A stretch of DNA of 64,000 nucleotides. Origin: an uncultured Chthonomonadales bacterium (GTDB lineage Bacteria > Armatimonadota > Chthonomonadetes > Chthonomonadales > CAJBBX01). The notes below the pieces were generated by a model, which was given only the letters and a program-made list of their open reading frames with translations, was not told where the DNA came from and made no database searches. The stretch is taken from positions 1 through 64,000 of the forward strand of contig CALLMM010000016.1 in assembly GCA_938005745.1 (NCBI GenBank), written 5' to 3'. Position numbers and translations under genes: made by a program. Positions 18,093-27,754 of the stretch are shown piece by piece. How positions within the stretch are numbered: position 1 is the first letter of the stretch; each line of letters begins with the position of its first letter.

Positions 18093-20657
18093 ATGGGGTG
18101 GAATCGATTTCGCAGTGCAGCCGGACGCATGGGGCTGGCTCTACTGACGATAACCCTGTTGATCAGTCATGGCGTGGCGGCGTCCGGTCAGGGCAACCTC
18201 CAGGCAGCCATCGCCAATAACAAGATTCGCGTCGAGATGTGGGACGCTTCGCAGTTGCTGCCCGGCAACACCATCTTTACGGGGCTGGCGGGACGCTTCT
18301 TCGCGATCCGCGATACCTCCAACGCGCAGGCGACCAGCCTGATGCGGGATGGGTTCATCACCGTGCGGATGGACGGCACAGATCTGGTTCTCGGCGGCAC
18401 CGGGACGACCCGAACCGCTTTTCAGTATTCCGCCTCAACCATCTTCGAACGGTGGGCGATCCTCCCGACCGGGAGCCTGAACCCCGTGGAGATCAACCTG
18501 ACGATCTCGCTGGTGGATGAGCGCGCCTGTTTCGACCTCAGCGTCGTCAATCAGGACAGCGCGCCGCATCAGGTGGGGTTCCGTTTCCTGCAGGTGATGA
18601 ACCCTGCGCTGGGAACGATCTCCGCGCCGGGCGTGGGAGGAGTTACCGGAGACCGCACCTTCGTCGGCTCGACCATTCCCCCTTACTGGCGCATCTCCGG
18701 CGCGCAGGGCGATCTGACGTTCGGCGGCACGGTGCTGGCGGAGAACGGCGGGACGACCCCCACCACGCCTTTCAGTCTGGTCTTCGCCAATCTGTTCCGC
18801 TTCCCGCAGACCTTCCTCTATGATCTGGGACCGCAGGTTCCGATCACCCTCCCGGCTCCCGCTGCGGCGGTCTATTCGACCGTAACCACCGTCGCGCCGG
18901 CGGGAGGCACGAAGCGATTCGTTACCTATGCGGGCAAGCAGCACGCCACCATCACCTTCGGCGAACGGATTGCGGCGGGCGTGGATGCCGTATTCGCCCT
19001 CAGCTATGACGCTGCCGGAGGCACGGGACAGCGGCTGAAACCCGATCCCTTCAAGGTCTCCGCGTTTCTGAAGAATCAGAACACCCTCTCACTCTCCAGC
19101 GTACGCGCCACCATCTCGCTGCCGGCAGGGCTGGAACTGGCGACAGGAGAGACGCTCACCAAGACGGCGACCGGGGTCGGACCCGGCGCCAGCGCCGAGT
19201 TTACCTGGGACGTGCGCGGCAACGAAATGGCTTCGGGACGGCTGACCTTTGGGGTCTCCTTCAGCGCCGATCCGGGCGGGCAGGGGATGGCGGTTACGCG
19301 GGATATCGAGGTTCCCGCGCTGCCAGCCCAGACCTTCCCCGACGGCTTGCAGATGGTCTCGTTCCCGTATACGTTCGACGATCCGACTCCCAACGTCGCA
19401 CTGGGACTCAGCTCGGTCAGCTTCGACCTTCTGCGCTGGAACTCCGTCCTGAACCTCTACGAGGCGGTCTCCGCCATTCGCGCCGGAGAAGCCTACTGGC
19501 TGCGCGTGAGCGGTCAGACGCCGGTCAATCTGGTCGGCGCGACGCCGGTCCCGACGGGCGCGGCGTTTGAGTTGAAGCTCAATCGCGACTGGAACCAGAT
19601 CGGCAATCCCTTCCTGCTGCCGGTAAGCTGGAGCGATATTCAGGTGATCAATACCGATGTCAGCGATCCCGACTTCCTGCGCCCGCTGAGCGTGGAGGAG
19701 GCGAGCAGCGTTCAGCGGCAGTGGATCTCGCCGGTGATCTATCGCTACGACCTCGCGGAGCAGATGTATAAGTTCGATCAGGACTTCGGGACGCTGCTCC
19801 GACCGTTCACCGGCTACTGGGTGCGCGCCCTGAAGCCGACGATCACGCTGGTCATCCCGGTTCCGACGGGGCGGGCGGCGGCGATCAGCCGCGCGCAGTC
19901 CGCGCGTCAGGGCGTCAACGACTGGTCGCTGAGGATCGTGGCGCGCGGACACAACTCGGTGGACGGCTGGAACTTTATCGGCGTCTCCTCCTCCTCCAGC
20001 GATGGCTATGACCGCCGCGACTATGAGAAGCCGCCGGCGATTCAGGGCAAGGTTCAACTGATGTTCGTGCGCGAAGGCTGGGGCGGACGCTCCGGAGCCT
20101 ATGCGCAGGATATTCAGTCCGCCACCGGAACCATCAAGCGGTGGAAGATGGTGGTCAGCAGCCCGAATCCGGGCGAAGAGGTGACCCTCTCCTGGCCCGA
20201 GATCAACGGACTGCCGCGCAGCTACGAGCTGTTCATAACCGATGACGCCTCCGGACATCGCTACATGATGCGCCAGACATCATCGCTGCGCATCAATACC
20301 GGACGGAGCGGCAGCCGCGCCTTCACGATCACGGCGGAGCCGACCAGCCGCGCAGGAGCCTTCCGTATCGTGAATGCGAACGTAGTTCCGTCGCGCAGCC
20401 GCAGCAGCGCCACGATCGCCTTCACCCCGACCCAGGATGCCAGCATCACCATCCGCATCCTGAACGGGGCGGGCGCACCGCTGCGAACGCTGACCTCGCG
20501 GTCCGCCGCAGCCGGGAATACGGTGACGGTGAACTGGGACTATCGCGATGGCAGAGGAATCGCGCTTCCGACCGGCTCTTACACCATCGAGATACGCGGG
20601 ACGACGCCCGACGGACAGAGCGCGCGCGCCATCCTGCCGCACATCGTTACACGCTAA
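18093..20657 (+). CDS. exported protein of unknown function with shared C-terminal tail
   Basis: An 854-residue protein. GGGAGGT precedes the ATG and a signal peptide ends near GVAASGQ. The front half (about residues 30-400) is beta-rich and I do not recognise its family; one segment (VRATISLPAGLELATGE) resembles the DUF11-like beta-sandwiches of surface proteins. From residue about 415 it carries the tail common to the cluster: DWNQIGNPFLLPVSW and FTGYWVRAL, then DWSLRIVARG, NFIGVSSSS and YEKPPA, then a FlgD-like Ig domain ending LPHIVTR. No enzyme motif is visible. The 223-base gap before it contains only the hairpin of the upstream gene. Confidence 0.8.
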   Translation: MGWNRFRSAAGRMGLALLTITLLISHGVAASGQGNLQAAIANNKIRVEMWDASQLLPGNTIFTGLAGRFFAIRDTSNAQATSLMRDGFITVRMDGTDLVLGGTGTTRTAFQYSASTIFERWAILPTGSLNPVEINLTISLVDERACFDLSVVNQDSAPHQVGFRFLQVMNPALGTISAPGVGGVTGDRTFVGSTIPPYWRISGAQGDLTFGGTVLAENGGTTPTTPFSLVFANLFRFPQTFLYDLGPQVPITLPAPAAAVYSTVTTVAPAGGTKRFVTYAGKQHATITFGERIAAGVDAVFALSYDAAGGTGQRLKPDPFKVSAFLKNQNTLSLSSVRATISLPAGLELATGETLTKTATGVGPGASAEFTWDVRGNEMASGRLTFGVSFSADPGGQGMAVTRDIEVPALPAQTFPDGLQMVSFPYTFDDPTPNVALGLSSVSFDLLRWNSVLNLYEAVSAIRAGEAYWLRVSGQTPVNLVGATPVPTGAAFELKLNRDWNQIGNPFLLPVSWSDIQVINTDVSDPDFLRPLSVEEASSVQRQWISPVIYRYDLAEQMYKFDQDFGTLLRPFTGYWVRALKPTITLVIPVPTGRAAAISRAQSARQGVNDWSLRIVARGHNSVDGWNFIGVSSSSSDGYDRRDYEKPPAIQGKVQLMFVREGWGGRSGAYAQDIQSATGTIKRWKMVVSSPNPGEEVTLSWPEINGLPRSYELFITDDASGHRYMMRQTSSLRINTGRSGSRAFTITAEPTSRAGAFRIVNANVVPSRSRSSATIAFTPTQDASITIRILNGAGAPLRTLTSRSAAAGNTVTVNWDYRDGRGIALPTGSYTIEIRGTTPDGQSARAILPHIVTR

Positions 20658-20667
20658 GCTGACTTCC

Positions 20668-20709
20668 CTGTCTCCCGACGGCTGGAGCATTCCGCCCGTC
20701 GGGAGACAG
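20668..20709 (+). other. intergenic hairpin, 14-bp perfect stem
   Basis: CTGTCTCCCGACGG (20668-20681) and CCGTCGGGAGACAG (20696-20709) form a perfect 14-bp stem ten bases past the stop codon. It lacks a following T-run. The remaining bases up to 20897 show no gene. Confidence 0.55.
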
Positions 20710-20897
20710 ATCTCGTAACCTAACACCAGCGTTTTCATTCACGAGAAGTCCTATCCCCCAGGACGCGCCGAACAACCTGAGCAGTTCGGCACAGCTATAT
20801 GCCATGCGGGCATGCAGAGGAGATGCGTTCCCCTGCCCGTTTGTCTCTGAGAAGAACACCAATCTTGTCACGACCAAGGAAGCAAGGGGAGAGACTG

Positions 20898-23800
20898 ATG
20901 AGACGATATTGCAGCGCATTCGGATGGCTGGTGATGACGGCTGTCCTGTGCTTGCTGACCCCTATGATCGCGCTCGGAGCGCCGCAGATCACGAATGCCG
21001 TCGTTCTGGCGAATAACGTCGGCGGTATCGAGACCGGCACTGAGAACACACAGTTTATCTTCAGAGCCGATATTGTGCCGCAGACGGGTGGCTTGCGCGC
21101 TCTGTCGCAGTTCGGCCTCAATACTCCGGCAGGCGTGGTCATCAACGTTTTCGATCCCGCCAACCCGGAGGCGGGCGGAGCTGCTGTGCTGGAGATGTTT
21201 AATGTGGGCGGCAGCACCTTCGTTGCCTATGTGCCCGGCTACCTCATCTCCAGTCTGGGCGGCGTCAGAACGAACATCACCTGGTCCATTCTCGGGCGCG
21301 ATCAGGGCACGGACGGCACATTTCAAGATGGGACTCAGGCGGCTCCCAAGCCTGCGACGGCGACCCTGCGGGTGGTGCCGAGCCAGGCGGTTGAGATCGT
21401 GCCCGTAGATGAGAACTTCCAGCCGGACAAGCGCATGATCCCCGGTCAGCTCGGCAACGGTCTGCGGGTAGACCCCTCGCAGTCCACTGCGCCCAACGAC
21501 GGCGGCAGCTCGCACTTCTTCACATGGCGTGTGCGCGTGCGAACGCTGGACGGTCTGCCCCTGCAGTTTTTTGCCCGCAGAAACAACTACCGATGGCGGG
21601 ATCCGCGGTTGGAGCAGGGGCAGCCTCTGGTGCGCCAGTACAACAGCGCTCTGCATCTGGTTCTGATTGATCCGGCGGGGAACCGCTACCGGGTTCCGAT
21701 GGAGATAGATCCGGATGCGCCAGGACAGGCGGGACTGCATGACGCAACCTATACGACGGATGCGCTCAACCCCGACACGCTGTTCCGCCCGACTGGAGGC
21801 AACGTCTGGAGCAACGGCGTCTACTATCGCTTCCGCATGCTTCCGACACAGTACGGCTTTAACTGGGGACCGTTCCCCGGCGAAGGACCCTTCACCGCCT
21901 TTGGCGGACCGACCCAGCCGGACAGCATTCCCGCTCTGCCGATCGGGTTTAACTCCACGCCGGAGATCATAGGGCGACCGTTTGCCAATCTCTATACCGG
22001 CTTTGCCGATCCGGACCCGCGCGCATTCGGATTTCCGGGGCAGCCGTTCCCGTTCTATACCAATACGGCGGGACGCGCCGGACAGTGGCAGTACTACTTC
22101 GTGACCACCACCGACCTGCGACCGCCTACCCGTCCCTCCTTCCCGACAAACGGCTCGATCAACACCTATCCCCGAGATCTGTACGGCGCCGATCCGGACG
22201 CCTACCTGTATAACTACGACAGCGATCTAGGCGCAGCCTCCTACAACATGCTGGGCTTCTCGTTGGGAACACTCGGCACCCCCTACAACCATCCGCGCGT
22301 GACCCCCATCCTCTCCGACGGCGGCTGGACGGATGACCTGCCGGAGAACGGCTATGCCGGCGGATCCGGGCGCAACGCGCATCGGTCTCGCCCGACCACC
22401 AAGACCCGCGTGCGCTTCCAGGTGCGCGTGACCAAGGACACCACCAGCCCCCTGCCCGCGCAGGCGGTGCGCGTCTGGATAGACGGCACTCCGCACACCA
22501 TGCAGCCGCTGCCGGGCACGAGCGATCTGGACTACCTGACAGGGCGCGTCTTCTACTACGACACCACCTTCAGCGCGCCGGGACAGACCGGGCAGCACTG
22601 GATCTACTTCGATGTGGATGACGGCGTCAACCGGGCGATCTGGCCCCGCCGCGACACCTCGGTCAATGGAACGGGAGACACAAGGTACCCCGATCCGCAG
22701 GCGGCGCTTATTCCGCAGTTCAACAACCCGGTGAACTTCGGCACCGGCATTGTCGGCAAGAACTTCCTGAATGAGCCGTTTGTCAACTCCCGACCGGTGT
22801 TGAGCAATCCGACGCTCTCTCCGCCTTCCGGTGTGGAGGCGCAGCCCTACACCTATGAGGTAACCTTTACCGACGCCGATAACGATGAGCCGGTGGACGC
22901 CTGGGTCTACATTGACGGCATGACGGACGCCTTCCGGCACCGCATGACGCCGGTGGACAACACGCCCACCAGCCAGGGACGACGCTACCGCTTCGTCCTG
23001 ACCCAGTTGACGCCGGCGCCGAGTCACTACTACTTCTTCAAGTTCCGCGATAACTGGAACAGCGCCATCACCACTCAGCGTTACGGCATCAGCCCGCTGC
23101 GCCGCGAGTATGGCGAGTGGACGACCCTGCCGCAGGGCGATGATGACGGCAATCCGTCGAGCGTTATTCCAGGACCGATCATCACGGGCAACCGCCCGTG
23201 TGAGCTGACCGACGCAGACTTCACCTTCAGCGATCCGTCGCAGACGTCGGCGACACTCTACGACTTCCTGGTAAAGTACCGGAGCCAGGACAACAACCCG
23301 CCAACCAGCATCACCTTCTACCTGAGCAACGACGCTGGAGCTACCTATGACGGCGGAACCGCAATGGTGAAGGCGGAGGGCAGCACAAACTACACCGCCG
23401 GCGTGCTCTATCACCTGCCGGAGCGTATCCGCCTGCCCTACTTCCGCAACAACAATCCGGCACTGGGGGTGGCGCAGTACCGCTTCAAGTTCCGCGCCTC
23501 CGATGGTGTGCAGTCGGTAGACACAACCCTGGTGCGCGTGGGAACCGGCAGCAATGCGTTCGCTAGCCGCACCGCGCAGCAACTGGCGCCGGTGGGCGGC
23601 TCCAACACCGTCTTCGAGAACCCCAAGGGCACCAAACGATGGTCTGTCAGCCCGACGACAACCTTCCTCTGGAAAGCCGTCAACGGCGCTCCGACCCTGC
23701 TGATCCTGGACGATCCCGGACCGCTGGGCTATACGGTGGATGCCGTGAACGGGCTGGTAACCCTCAACACGGCGGTACAGAGCGGCGAGGCGGTCTTTGC

Positions 23801-26800
23801 CTCCTACTACTATCTGGAGACGCTGGGACCAGCCATCAACCAGAATGCCGCGCCCACGCTGACGGAGCCGACGCCCAATTCACCGACAACCAACAACGGC
23901 ACGCTGACCCCGCTGCAGGGCGGACCGAATACCCAGTTCACCTACAGCATCATCTACACCGACGCCAACAATCAGGAGCCTGCGCCGGGCTATCCGGTCG
24001 TGGTGGTGGACAGCAACCGCACCTTCGTCATGACCCGCGATCCCAACACGCCGACGCCCATCAACTATGCCAGCGGCGTCCGCTATAACCTGGTGCTCGA
24101 CGGCGCAACCCTGGGCAACGGACCGCATACCTACCACTTCCAGGCTTCGGATGGAGCCGATCTGGTGCGTTTCCCGGTCTCCGGCGATCTGCTGGGACCG
24201 AGCGTCTCCAATATCGGAGACATTCAGCTGCTGCCGGGCAACGCCTCAATCCAGCCGTTCCCGAAGGGCAGATCGAACGATAAGTACACCTTTACCGTTC
24301 GCTACAGCAACAGCCAGGGACTGGCTCCGGTCTTCCCGATAGAGCTTCGCATCCGGGCGGAGAGTCCGTCCAATGATGTGAAGACGGTGCAGATGCTGCC
24401 GATAGATCCGATCGGCGAGAACGAGTTCCGCAACGGCGTGCGCTATCAGGTGCAGCTGCAGGCGCCGGATGCCGCCCGGAACCTGGTTCCCGGAACCCAC
24501 GAGATCACCTTCGGCTTCCAGGGACAGGGCGCCAGCACCACGCCGCTGAACCTGATCGTCAACGGACCGCCGCAGCTGACGGACGCGGTCGCCGCGCCGA
24601 ACCCGGCAAGTCAGGCGGGAGACATCGTCTTCTCCGTGAAGTATACCGATGTCAACGGCGATCCGCCGGTTCGCAACGGCGAGCGGATGCTGAAGCTCTT
24701 CATCAACGGTCAGGCGCGTCCGGAGCAGCCGACGACGATCCCGGCAAATCCGACAGCCGACGACTTCAAGGGGCTTAACCCGAATCAGGGAGTCACCTAT
24801 GTCTGGACCTATCGGGCAGAGGTCTTCCCGGTCGGTACCCACTCCTTCTACTTCACCGCGCAGGACGACCTGGAGCCGGAGCCGCCGCTGACGCTGCCGC
24901 CGCTTCCGGGCGGAACCTTCGAGATCGTCGCGCCCAACGTGCCGCAGCTTCTGCCGGCGGTAGACGGCGCGCCGAATGAGGGCACCGTCAGCCCGTTGAC
25001 CGGACCGCAGAACGGGCAGTACACCTACTCGATCCGGTACCGCCATTCGGACGGCGTACCGCCGGTACGCATTCAGGTCATCATCACTCCCGACCCGAAT
25101 CGCTATCCGGGGGCGCAGACGATCACCCGCGACCTGACGCCGGACCCGTCGGAGCCGCAGAACCCGACGCAGTCCGACTTCCAGCGTCCGACGGGCGTGC
25201 TCTACAGCCTGCAGACGGCGGTCGGAGAGCTGCCTCCGGGACAGCACCGCTACCGCTTCGAGGCGGCAGACCGCCTGACGGTGGTCAACCGCCCGACGCC
25301 TGCCGGAACCGACTACACCGGACCGACGATCAATTCGGCGCCGACTCTCTCCGAAGGAACCGTCTATCTGGAGGGAAGCACGACCATCCCGACGGTCAAC
25401 GCGCAGAATCAGTTGACCCCACCGGTGGCGGGCAACGTACTCAACCGGTTCATCTTCCGGGTGAAGTACACCGATCTGGACAACACCGGACCGGCGCCCA
25501 ATACCATGATCGTCACGATCAATAACTCGCAGACCCTGCCGCTGACCCGGAAGTCGGGAGACTTCACCACCGGCGCGATCTACGAGTCCGATCCGACCAC
25601 GCTGACGGCGGGACAGAAGACCTTCAACTTCACCGTCTCCGACAGCAACTTCCCGGTCCAGGATCGCGGACGGTTCCCGTCCGGATCGGCGGATATCACC
25701 GGTCTGACGGTGCGCAACATCCCGACGCTGGAGGCTCCGGCGGGCGGAACGTTGAGCCCGACCTCCGGACCGATCTCGACGACCTTTACCTACCAGGTCG
25801 TCTACAAGAACGCCGATAACACCGCGCCGGCTTACGTTCGGGTCTTCATTGACGGCACGCCGTACGATATGACGAAGGTAACGCCGGGTGCCAACTACGC
25901 GGCGGGCGTAACCTACCAGTATCAGTATCGGTTCCCGCAGGACGTGGGACAGCAGAGCCACACCTACTACTTCGAGGCGCAGGACACCCTCAGCGCCGAC
26001 TATGTGGCGAAGCTGCCGGTCAGTCCGAACCCGCCGTTTAACGGACCGACGCTCAACGTGCCGGTCTTCCGGGTCTATCGCATCAATCCCAGCCCGGCAA
26101 GCATCGGAAGCCCCGTAACCATCACCGGCGCGCTGATCACCCAGCCGATTATCGGCACGCCCATCTCGCTGCAGTTGATCCGACCGGATGGAACCGGAAT
26201 CAACGATACCGCGACTACCAGCGCGACGGATGGTTCGTTCTCCTACACCTTCACGCCGACCCAGACCGGCGACTGGAAACTGCGCCTGAGCTGGGGCGGC
26301 AGCGCGGGAACCTTTGACCCGCTGAGCGCCGAGTTCTCACGGGATGAGCTGGGCAACCCGTTCCGGGTAACCGGCTTCACTCTGAACATCGGCTCCGGCG
26401 AACTGGATATGATCGCGTCGCCGCTGGTTCCGGTGACCCCCGATCCGTCCATCTCCTTCTCGCCGACCCGACCGGGCTCGGGCGATCCGGTGAGCGTTAC
26501 CGTGCTCAACATGGTGAAGTGGATGACCACCACGGCTCCGGCAGGACGCTATCTGCTGCTCAACAGCGATGCCAACTTCCCGGGCATCGCGGGCGGGCAG
26601 TCCTACTGGGTGCGTCCGAGCGAGAGCGTGGTTCTCAACCCGCGCGGCAGACTGCATGATCAGACTCAGCCCTACAGCATCCCGCTGAAAGCCGGCTGGA
26701 ACATGGTGGGGTCCGTCTATCTGCAGGATATCAACTGGAGCGCGGTGAAGGTGCGCTATCAGGGACAGACTCTCGGCGTGGGCGATGCTCCCGGCATCGT

Positions 26801-27692
26801 GCGCTCGATCGCCTGGACCTATGATAAGGCGACAGGCGGCTACTCGGTCATCAGTTCGAACGGCGTGCTGAGACCGGGACGCGGTTACTGGGTCCGCGCC
26901 TTCGTGGACTGCGAACTGATCCTGTCGCCGCCGGGAACCCGCTCCGCATCGCTCTCCCGCGAGGCGGATATTCGGGACGGCAGCCTGCAGATCGTTGCTC
27001 GCATGGGCAACCGGATGGATACCGACAACTTCGTGCCGCTGACCGGTCTCGACAAAACACGGATGGCAATGCTGGAGAAGCCGCCGTATGTCGGCAACTA
27101 CGTGACGGTGCGCCTGGTTCCGACGGATACCGCACAGCTTCCGGCGGAGACTCGCGCCGCCGCCAGCCAGACCGTCATCATGTTCGACGTGGAGACCGAC
27201 CGCAAGGATGCCGACGTGACGGTGCAGTTCCCGAACGTGAGCGCCATGGGACGCAGCTACGAGGTAACGCTCGTAGACCTGGCGAACGGCGCCCGCCGCG
27301 CGCTGGGTTCCAATTCGGGATACGCCTATAACTCCGGAGACAACAGCAAGCCGCGCCGCTTCGCGCTGCTGGTGGACACGGTGTCGAATAACTCGCGTCT
27401 GATCATCAGCGACGTGAAGGGGACGGGCCGCTCCGCCGGCGCGATGTCCTTCAGCTACAACATCTCCGGAACAGCCAGCGTTCGCGCGCAGATCGTCGGC
27501 GGCTCCGGGCAGGTCGTTCGCGATCTGCAGCAGGGACGCGCCGTGACCCGCGGCGTCAATTCCCTGCTGTGGGATGGCAAGGACGCCAGGGGAGTGTCCG
27601 TCCCGGCGGGAACTTATCTCCTGAAGCTGACGGCAACGGATGATAAGGGACGCTCCGCGACCGCCGTACTGCCGGTTACCCTGGTTCGCTAA
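20898..27692 (+). CDS. giant exported repeat protein (about 2264 residues) with shared C-terminal tail
   Basis: The start chosen is ATG 20898, preceded by AGGGGAGAGA and followed by a proper signal peptide (MRRYCSAFGW to MIALGA); the frame is open upstream but without these signals. Most of the protein is a chain of Ig- or cadherin-like repeats of roughly 110-130 residues with the recurrent pattern YTYxVxYTDADN, xxxxIDG and HxYYFxxxD, seen for example at FTYSIIYTDANNQEP, FRVKYTDLDNTGP and TFTYQVVYKNADNTAP. The final 430 residues are the cluster tail: GWNMVGSVYLQDINW with GYWVRAF, then SLQIVARMG and LEKPPYVGNY, then a FlgD-like Ig domain ending LPVTLVR. It is probably an extended fibrous surface or matrix protein; no enzymatic motif was found. 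Confidence 0.85.
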   Translation: MRRYCSAFGWLVMTAVLCLLTPMIALGAPQITNAVVLANNVGGIETGTENTQFIFRADIVPQTGGLRALSQFGLNTPAGVVINVFDPANPEAGGAAVLEMFNVGGSTFVAYVPGYLISSLGGVRTNITWSILGRDQGTDGTFQDGTQAAPKPATATLRVVPSQAVEIVPVDENFQPDKRMIPGQLGNGLRVDPSQSTAPNDGGSSHFFTWRVRVRTLDGLPLQFFARRNNYRWRDPRLEQGQPLVRQYNSALHLVLIDPAGNRYRVPMEIDPDAPGQAGLHDATYTTDALNPDTLFRPTGGNVWSNGVYYRFRMLPTQYGFNWGPFPGEGPFTAFGGPTQPDSIPALPIGFNSTPEIIGRPFANLYTGFADPDPRAFGFPGQPFPFYTNTAGRAGQWQYYFVTTTDLRPPTRPSFPTNGSINTYPRDLYGADPDAYLYNYDSDLGAASYNMLGFSLGTLGTPYNHPRVTPILSDGGWTDDLPENGYAGGSGRNAHRSRPTTKTRVRFQVRVTKDTTSPLPAQAVRVWIDGTPHTMQPLPGTSDLDYLTGRVFYYDTTFSAPGQTGQHWIYFDVDDGVNRAIWPRRDTSVNGTGDTRYPDPQAALIPQFNNPVNFGTGIVGKNFLNEPFVNSRPVLSNPTLSPPSGVEAQPYTYEVTFTDADNDEPVDAWVYIDGMTDAFRHRMTPVDNTPTSQGRRYRFVLTQLTPAPSHYYFFKFRDNWNSAITTQRYGISPLRREYGEWTTLPQGDDDGNPSSVIPGPIITGNRPCELTDADFTFSDPSQTSATLYDFLVKYRSQDNNPPTSITFYLSNDAGATYDGGTAMVKAEGSTNYTAGVLYHLPERIRLPYFRNNNPALGVAQYRFKFRASDGVQSVDTTLVRVGTGSNAFASRTAQQLAPVGGSNTVFENPKGTKRWSVSPTTTFLWKAVNGAPTLLILDDPGPLGYTVDAVNGLVTLNTAVQSGEAVFASYYYLETLGPAINQNAAPTLTEPTPNSPTTNNGTLTPLQGGPNTQFTYSIIYTDANNQEPAPGYPVVVVDSNRTFVMTRDPNTPTPINYASGVRYNLVLDGATLGNGPHTYHFQASDGADLVRFPVSGDLLGPSVSNIGDIQLLPGNASIQPFPKGRSNDKYTFTVRYSNSQGLAPVFPIELRIRAESPSNDVKTVQMLPIDPIGENEFRNGVRYQVQLQAPDAARNLVPGTHEITFGFQGQGASTTPLNLIVNGPPQLTDAVAAPNPASQAGDIVFSVKYTDVNGDPPVRNGERMLKLFINGQARPEQPTTIPANPTADDFKGLNPNQGVTYVWTYRAEVFPVGTHSFYFTAQDDLEPEPPLTLPPLPGGTFEIVAPNVPQLLPAVDGAPNEGTVSPLTGPQNGQYTYSIRYRHSDGVPPVRIQVIITPDPNRYPGAQTITRDLTPDPSEPQNPTQSDFQRPTGVLYSLQTAVGELPPGQHRYRFEAADRLTVVNRPTPAGTDYTGPTINSAPTLSEGTVYLEGSTTIPTVNAQNQLTPPVAGNVLNRFIFRVKYTDLDNTGPAPNTMIVTINNSQTLPLTRKSGDFTTGAIYESDPTTLTAGQKTFNFTVSDSNFPVQDRGRFPSGSADITGLTVRNIPTLEAPAGGTLSPTSGPISTTFTYQVVYKNADNTAPAYVRVFIDGTPYDMTKVTPGANYAAGVTYQYQYRFPQDVGQQSHTYYFEAQDTLSADYVAKLPVSPNPPFNGPTLNVPVFRVYRINPSPASIGSPVTITGALITQPIIGTPISLQLIRPDGTGINDTATTSATDGSFSYTFTPTQTGDWKLRLSWGGSAGTFDPLSAEFSRDELGNPFRVTGFTLNIGSGELDMIASPLVPVTPDPSISFSPTRPGSGDPVSVTVLNMVKWMTTTAPAGRYLLLNSDANFPGIAGGQSYWVRPSESVVLNPRGRLHDQTQPYSIPLKAGWNMVGSVYLQDINWSAVKVRYQGQTLGVGDAPGIVRSIAWTYDKATGGYSVISSNGVLRPGRGYWVRAFVDCELILSPPGTRSASLSREADIRDGSLQIVARMGNRMDTDNFVPLTGLDKTRMAMLEKPPYVGNYVTVRLVPTDTAQLPAETRAAASQTVIMFDVETDRKDADVTVQFPNVSAMGRSYEVTLVDLANGARRALGSNSGYAYNSGDNSKPRRFALLVDTVSNNSRLIISDVKGTGRSAGAMSFSYNISGTASVRAQIVGGSGQVVRDLQQGRAVTRGVNSLLWDGKDARGVSVPAGTYLLKLTATDDKGRSATAVLPVTLVR

Positions 27693-27754
27693 TAAGACAG
27701 CGGGAGGGGCTTCTTCGCAGGAAGAGGCTCCTCCTTCTGGAAGGAGCCCTGTAG

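Noticed and set aside
6804..27692. Calling the shared tail a type IX secretion signal
   Set aside because: The FlgD-like fold is suggestive, but the end sequence differs from the Bacteroidota signals and no por/gld genes are in the window, so only a candidate sorting role is claimed.
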